NCBI GenBank assembly: GCA_964653485.1
Contig: CAZZFF010000010.1
Location: 1-64,000 of the forward strand
Length of the DNA: 64,000 nucleotides
From: CAVQND01 sp964653485
GTDB taxonomy: Bacteria; Verrucomicrobiota; Verrucomicrobiia; Limisphaerales; UBA8199
Direction of reading: 5' to 3'
Positions 60,290 to 64,000 of this stretch are shown here, piece after piece (the stretch's first letter is position 1; the number at the start of each line of letters is the position of its first letter). The position numbers and the translations under genes were made by a program. The notes under the pieces were generated by a model. That model saw only the letters and a program-made list of their open reading frames with translations. It was not told the DNA's origin and ran no database searches.

Positions 60290-61702
60290 ATGCTGACTGT
60301 GATGCGTATGGCGGGAGTCACTTTGGGCATGCGACACATCGCACTCCTTGCGGCCGTTGCCCTGGCCGCGCTCGGAGCGAAGGGTGCCGAGGCGGCGCCG
60401 GGCGCCAAGCCGAACATTCTCGTCATCCTCACCGACGACCAGGGCCGGGGAGATTACAGCGCCTTTGGCACCAAGGACATCCGGACGCCGCATATTGATC
60501 GGCTCTTTCATGAAGGTCTGACCTTCCGCAACTTCTTCGCCAACAGTTGCGTTTGCTCCCCGTCTCGAGCGGCGTTGCTGACCGGCTGTTACCCGGACCG
60601 GGTCGGCGTCCCGGGCGTGATCCGCGAGGAGACGCCGGATGATTCCTGGGGGTATTTGTCGCCGGCGGCGCGGCTCTTGCCAGACCTGCTCAGGCAAACC
60701 GATTGCCACACGGCCATTATCGGCAAATGGCACCTGGGCATCGGCTCACCGAACACCCCCACCGAACGGGGTTTTGATTTATTCGAGGGTTTCCTCGGCG
60801 ACATGATGGATGATTACTGGACCCATTTGCGCCATGGTCTCAACCTCATGAGGCGCAACCGGGAGGTCATCAATCCGCATGGGCACGCGACGGACGTTTT
60901 TTCAGACTGGGCGTGCGCGTACCTTCAGGAACGAGCGCGGTCGGCCAGGCCGTTCTTCCTGTTCCTGGCCTATAACGCGCCGCATGACCCCATTCAACCG
61001 CCACACGAATGGCTGGAGAAGGTGAAACAACGGGAACCCGGGATGACGGAAAGGCGAGCGAAACTCGTGGCCCTGATCGAGCACCTGGATTCCGGCATCG
61101 GCCGGGTGCTCGACGTGCTTGACCGCACCGGCCTGGCCACGAATACCCTCGTGATCTTCACGTCCGATAACGGCGGCGTCTTGGAGAACGGGGCGAACAA
61201 TGGTCCCTGGCGCGGCGGGAAGCAACACATGTACGAAGGCGGGTTAAGGGTCCCGGGGGCGGCGCGGTATCCTGGCAGAGTCAAGGCCGGCGGGTTTACG
61301 GATCGCATGACTCTGACGATGGACATCTTCGCGACCGCCTGCGAAGCGCGCGGCGTGCGTCCGCCGGAAGGGATCGACGGCGTGAGCTTTTGGCCCACGC
61401 TCCTGGGCCAGGATTCGCCCCAGCCCAACCGCGACCTTTACTTCGTTCGACGCGAGGGCGGCGCCGCCTACGGCGGCAAGACGATTGACGCATTCCGGCG
61501 GGGCGATTGGAAACTGCTTCAAGACAGTCCGTTCGCCCCGCTGGAACTCTACGAACTGAACTCCGATCCCCTGGAAAGAACCAACCTGGCGGCGAGGGAG
61601 GCGCGGGTGTTTGACCGGCTTTCGGCCGGATTGCGCCGACAGGTCCAGCGCGGCGGCCAAACGCCCTGGCAGCCGCCAATGCAGACCCAGCTGAGTCCAT
61701 GA
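60290..61702 (+). CDS. Exported type I sulfatase (arylsulfatase family), 470 aa
   Basis: The FGly motif is CSPSR (C89, S90, P91, S92, R93) in ANSCVCSPSRAALLTGCYPD. Metal-binding and other sulfatase motifs are NILVILTDDQGRGDYSAFG, IIGKWHLGIGSPNTPTERG and TSDNGGVLENGANNGPWRGG. A signal peptide begins at residue 14 (MRHIALLAAVALAALGAKGA), so the true start may be 60329 instead of 60290. It desulfates polysaccharides after maturation of the Cys to formylglycine. The gene is joined by ATGA to the next one, a GH29-like fucosidase. Confidence 0.92.
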   Translation: MLTVMRMAGVTLGMRHIALLAAVALAALGAKGAEAAPGAKPNILVILTDDQGRGDYSAFGTKDIRTPHIDRLFHEGLTFRNFFANSCVCSPSRAALLTGCYPDRVGVPGVIREETPDDSWGYLSPAARLLPDLLRQTDCHTAIIGKWHLGIGSPNTPTERGFDLFEGFLGDMMDDYWTHLRHGLNLMRRNREVINPHGHATDVFSDWACAYLQERARSARPFFLFLAYNAPHDPIQPPHEWLEKVKQREPGMTERRAKLVALIEHLDSGIGRVLDVLDRTGLATNTLVIFTSDNGGVLENGANNGPWRGGKQHMYEGGLRVPGAARYPGRVKAGGFTDRMTLTMDIFATACEARGVRPPEGIDGVSFWPTLLGQDSPQPNRDLYFVRREGGAAYGGKTIDAFRRGDWKLLQDSPFAPLELYELNSDPLERTNLAAREARVFDRLSAGLRRQVQRGGQTPWQPPMQTQLSP

Positions 61703-63204
61703 CACCTATGAAACACAAATCAAGATTCCCTTCGGCCTGGTTTCAATCCCTGGCCGCGCTCGCCGCGGTGTGGTTGATTGCCTCCGCGCAGGCCTCGCCC
61801 CATAACCCGGATACCGACTGGTTTCACGACGCGGGCTGGGGCGTGTTTGTCCATTACCTCTGGGACGTGCAGAATGTCGGCGGGCGCGAGAACACGCAAG
61901 GCAAGCCGCCCACCACCTGGGATGCGCTCGTGCATGAGTTCGACACCGAGAAATTCGCGGCGCAGGTCAAAGAGACCGGCGCTCCCTACGTGTTCTTCAC
62001 CATGATGCAGCGCACGCGCTACCTGATCGCGCCCAACGCCGCCTACGACAAGCTCACCGGTTACAAACCCGGCGAGGCCTGCTCGACGCGCGACCTTGTG
62101 GCCGACCTCTACCGCTCGCTCGATAAGCGCGGCATCCAGCTCATGCTCTACTGGACCGGCGACGGCCCGCGCGAGGACGCCCAGGCCGTCAAGGGCTTTG
62201 GCGGTTGGACCGGCCGGGTCAGCGACCAATACGTCCGGAACTGGGCGGACGTGGCCGCCGAATACAGCCGCCGCTACGGCGACAAGGTCAAGGGCTGGTG
62301 GGTGGACGGCTGCTACGCGCACATCGGCTATAACGAGCCGCGTTGGCGCATCCTCGCCCAGGGCATCAAGGCCGGAAACCCGCACGCCATCCTCGCCCTC
62401 AATAATCCCGCCATGGCCTACGCCAACTCCTCGACCGATTGCGACGACTTCACCACCGGCGAGGTCAACGAATTCACCGACATCCCCGAGGATCGCTGGC
62501 GCGACGGCAAGCAGTTCCACGTCCTCTCTTATCTCGGCCGGGACTGGGGGCGGCCAGGCTGCCGTCACGACCTGGCATTCCTGGCCGACTATGTCTCCCA
62601 AGTCAACGAGGCCGGCGGGGTGGTAACGATAGACATTGGTCTCTTCCGCGACGGCTCTCTGGACCCGGAGCAAGTAAAGCTCCTGAGCCGGCTTCGTCCG
62701 GCGATCAAGGAACTGACGGCGAACCACAAGAACCGCCCGCCCATTCCTCCCGGCAACCTCGCCTGCCGCAAACCGGCGAAGCTCCTTTCGCTCGACGCCA
62801 CGCGCGCGCTCCCGCCCAACGGCGGCGGCGGGCGTCTTCACCTGGCGCGCTGCGGCGTGGACGGCAATCCCGCCACCGATGCCCAGGCCAGCGGGGAATG
62901 GCCCTGGACTTACGAAGTGGACCTGGGCGAACCCGCGGCGATTCGCCGGGTCGCAATCACCTTCGGCAAGGACTTCGCGACCCATTTCCAGCTCCAGCTT
63001 TCCCCGGACTGCCAGGCGTGGACGACGGTGGCCGAGGTCCTGGACCACGACGGCGGCAAATGGGAGAAGACCTTCCCGCCGGTGTCCGCCCGCTACGTCC
63101 GCGTCCGGGCTCTCAAGCCCGACGGCGACCACCAGAAAGGCGGCCAGATGAGCGTGGCGGAACTCGAGGTTTATACGACCGAGAATCCAGTGAGGGAAAA
63201 TTGA
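61699..63204 (+). CDS. GH29-like alpha-L-fucosidase with C-terminal discoidin (F5/8 type C) domain, 501 aa
   Basis: The signal peptide is RFPSAWFQSLAALAAVWLIA. The catalytic region resembles alpha-L-fucosidases: WFHDAGWGVFVHYLW, TGAPYVFFTMMQRTRYLIAP, YRSLDKRGIQLMLYWTGDG and VKGWWVDGCYAH with the likely nucleophile Asp near residue 202. The end (ALPPNGGG, CGVDGNPATDAQASGEWPWT, YEVDLGEPAAIRRVAITFGK, YVRVRALKP) is a carbohydrate-binding discoidin domain. The start overlaps the sulfatase stop (ATGA), so both are co-translated. Removing fucose and sulfate together suits fucoidan-like or mucin-like substrates. Confidence 0.88.
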   Translation: MTPMKHKSRFPSAWFQSLAALAAVWLIASAQASPHNPDTDWFHDAGWGVFVHYLWDVQNVGGRENTQGKPPTTWDALVHEFDTEKFAAQVKETGAPYVFFTMMQRTRYLIAPNAAYDKLTGYKPGEACSTRDLVADLYRSLDKRGIQLMLYWTGDGPREDAQAVKGFGGWTGRVSDQYVRNWADVAAEYSRRYGDKVKGWWVDGCYAHIGYNEPRWRILAQGIKAGNPHAILALNNPAMAYANSSTDCDDFTTGEVNEFTDIPEDRWRDGKQFHVLSYLGRDWGRPGCRHDLAFLADYVSQVNEAGGVVTIDIGLFRDGSLDPEQVKLLSRLRPAIKELTANHKNRPPIPPGNLACRKPAKLLSLDATRALPPNGGGGRLHLARCGVDGNPATDAQASGEWPWTYEVDLGEPAAIRRVAITFGKDFATHFQLQLSPDCQAWTTVAEVLDHDGGKWEKTFPPVSARYVRVRALKPDGDHQKGGQMSVAELEVYTTENPVREN

Positions 63205-63239
63205 GGCTCACATCCCGTCAGCCCGCACCGTTGCTGAGC

Positions 63240-64000
63240 ATGAGGCCTCAGGCCTCCGCCATGCCGAACGCCGGCCCGAGAATTCATGCCATCCCGGCCG
63301 CTCTGCTCGCCCTGTCTATCCTGGCGAAAGCCGTCACCGCCGCGGAAGTGTATTTCCCGCCGCCTGAATCGTCCGGCGGTTGGCGGCACATCGAGGCCCC
63401 AGACGACATCCGGCGCCTGGCCGGCACAGACCCGGCCAGACTCGACGCGCTCAGAGAGTGGTTGCTGCGAAGCGACGGGTGGCAATTCGAGGAGTACCTC
63501 CGCCGGGCTTGCGCGACGGTGATGAATTCAGAGAGCGCACTCCTCCCTCTCGCGCGCGCCGACGACCCTTATCGGGTCAAAACGGGCCATCCGCGCCTCA
63601 TCATCGAGGACGTTCCGGCCATGGCCCGCCGGTGCGCCGGTCCGTTGGCCGAGGACTATCGAGTGGTCAAGGCGCGCGCGGACGCCGCGGTGCGCCGCGG
63701 GGGCATCGAGTTCATTCGCAATCCCTGGTCCATTCCCGAAGACCTGATGAACTGCGGGCTGGTGTACCTCGTCGAACGCGAACTGGGCCACGAAAGCCGC
63801 CCTTACGCGGACGTCATCCTCTCACAATGGGGCGATGGCCGGATCATCTCCAACCGGGAGGGCAGCCATTTCGGCTATCACGCCCTGGCCTACGACTGGA
63901 TTTACGACGCCCTCACCCCCGAGCAGCGGGTGCTTTACGGAGACGCCCTCGGTTCGTGGTTGAGGTTCTTCACCGACAAGCCCGAGATACTGCTCAAGTG
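63240..64000 (+). CDS. Heparinase-like/alginate-lyase-like protein, N-terminal part (runs off right edge)
   Basis: An open frame runs from the ATG at 63240 to the window end without a stop (253 codons). A signal peptide is plausible (PAALLALSILAKAVTAAE). Residues about 35-75 read VYFPPPESSGGWRHIEAPDD, AGTDPARLDALREWLLRSDG, a signature more typical of class-C beta-lactamase-like hydrolases in this phylum. After that, HPRLIIEDVPAMARRCAGPL, EDLMNCGLVYLVERELGHES, and FGYHALAYDWIYDALTPEQR match the alpha-toroid of heparinase II/III-type lyases. The start is 35 bp after the GH29 stop, so it is the third gene of the same operon. Confidence 0.75.
   Translation, partial: MRPQASAMPNAGPRIHAIPAALLALSILAKAVTAAEVYFPPPESSGGWRHIEAPDDIRRLAGTDPARLDALREWLLRSDGWQFEEYLRRACATVMNSESALLPLARADDPYRVKTGHPRLIIEDVPAMARRCAGPLAEDYRVVKARADAAVRRGGIEFIRNPWSIPEDLMNCGLVYLVERELGHESRPYADVILSQWGDGRIISNREGSHFGYHALAYDWIYDALTPEQRVLYGDALGSWLRFFTDKPEILLK

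Overview
This is a GC-rich stretch of about 64 kb that reads like a member of the Verrucomicrobiota, probably of the Limisphaerales/Pedosphaera type. The assignment is an inference. It rests on very large secreted beta-rich proteins with a common C-terminal cap, many exported proteins combined with sulfatases and fucosidases, BlaI/M56 pairs, XPB-type helicase, hydrazine-synthase-alpha-like heme proteins, and interspersed heptanucleotide (ATCCGAA)n repeats between genes. One 100-N scaffold gap lies at 16926-17025, and both of its edges carry the same 55 bp. No rRNA, tRNA or CRISPR array was seen.

Layout. 1-17 kb: the start of an exported protein running off the left edge (minus strand), a 1728-residue secreted PA14-type protein (674-5860), an SGNH-hydrolase/TPR protein, a metallophosphatase-like tetraheme cytochrome, an exported FAD-dependent oxidoreductase coupled to a small HTH protein, and an S53 (sedolisin) protease with many C-terminal beta domains. 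17-25.4 kb, all minus strand: XPB-like helicase, Bax1/DUF790 nuclease, a heme-binding beta-propeller protein with an apparent frameshift, and topoisomerase III. 25.4-28.6 kb: a BlaI repressor with a self-overlapping promoter/operator, followed by an M56 peptidase ORF fused in frame to an exported secretin-N-like part. 28.6-33.2 kb: rpmI-rplT-pheS-pheT from a good sigma70-type promoter, with an intrinsic terminator before pheS and a small palindromic mobile-type element inside pheT. 33-37.4 kb: an M16 protease coupled to a TPR glycosyltransferase-like protein, and a conserved protein of unknown function.

37.5-43.5 kb is a selenium cluster: selA and selB (4-bp overlap), then a lower-GC Panacea (SocA/DUF4065) toxin-antitoxin-like pair, then a selD with a Cys-rich N-terminus and a C-terminal AhpD-like domain. 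43.5-64 kb is a glycan-related region: ThuA-like protein, Tat-exported sugar-isomerase-like protein, a RelE-type toxin-antitoxin module between two 181-bp direct repeats, a divergent pyruvate-kinase-like gene, a 3024-residue CotH/lamin-tail surface protein, a GH95 fucosidase, a sulfatase, a GH29-like fucosidase and the start of a heparinase-like lyase. Together the last group points to breakdown of sulfated, fucosylated polysaccharide.

The best leads are: the toxin-antitoxin module framed by equal-length duplicated gene ends (46078-47057); the inverted-repeat element carried in frame by the essential gene pheT; the selenium operon with an inserted TA pair and a fused SelD; the M56/secretin ORF with an internal start and its own signal peptide; and the helicase-nuclease-heme protein-topoisomerase block.
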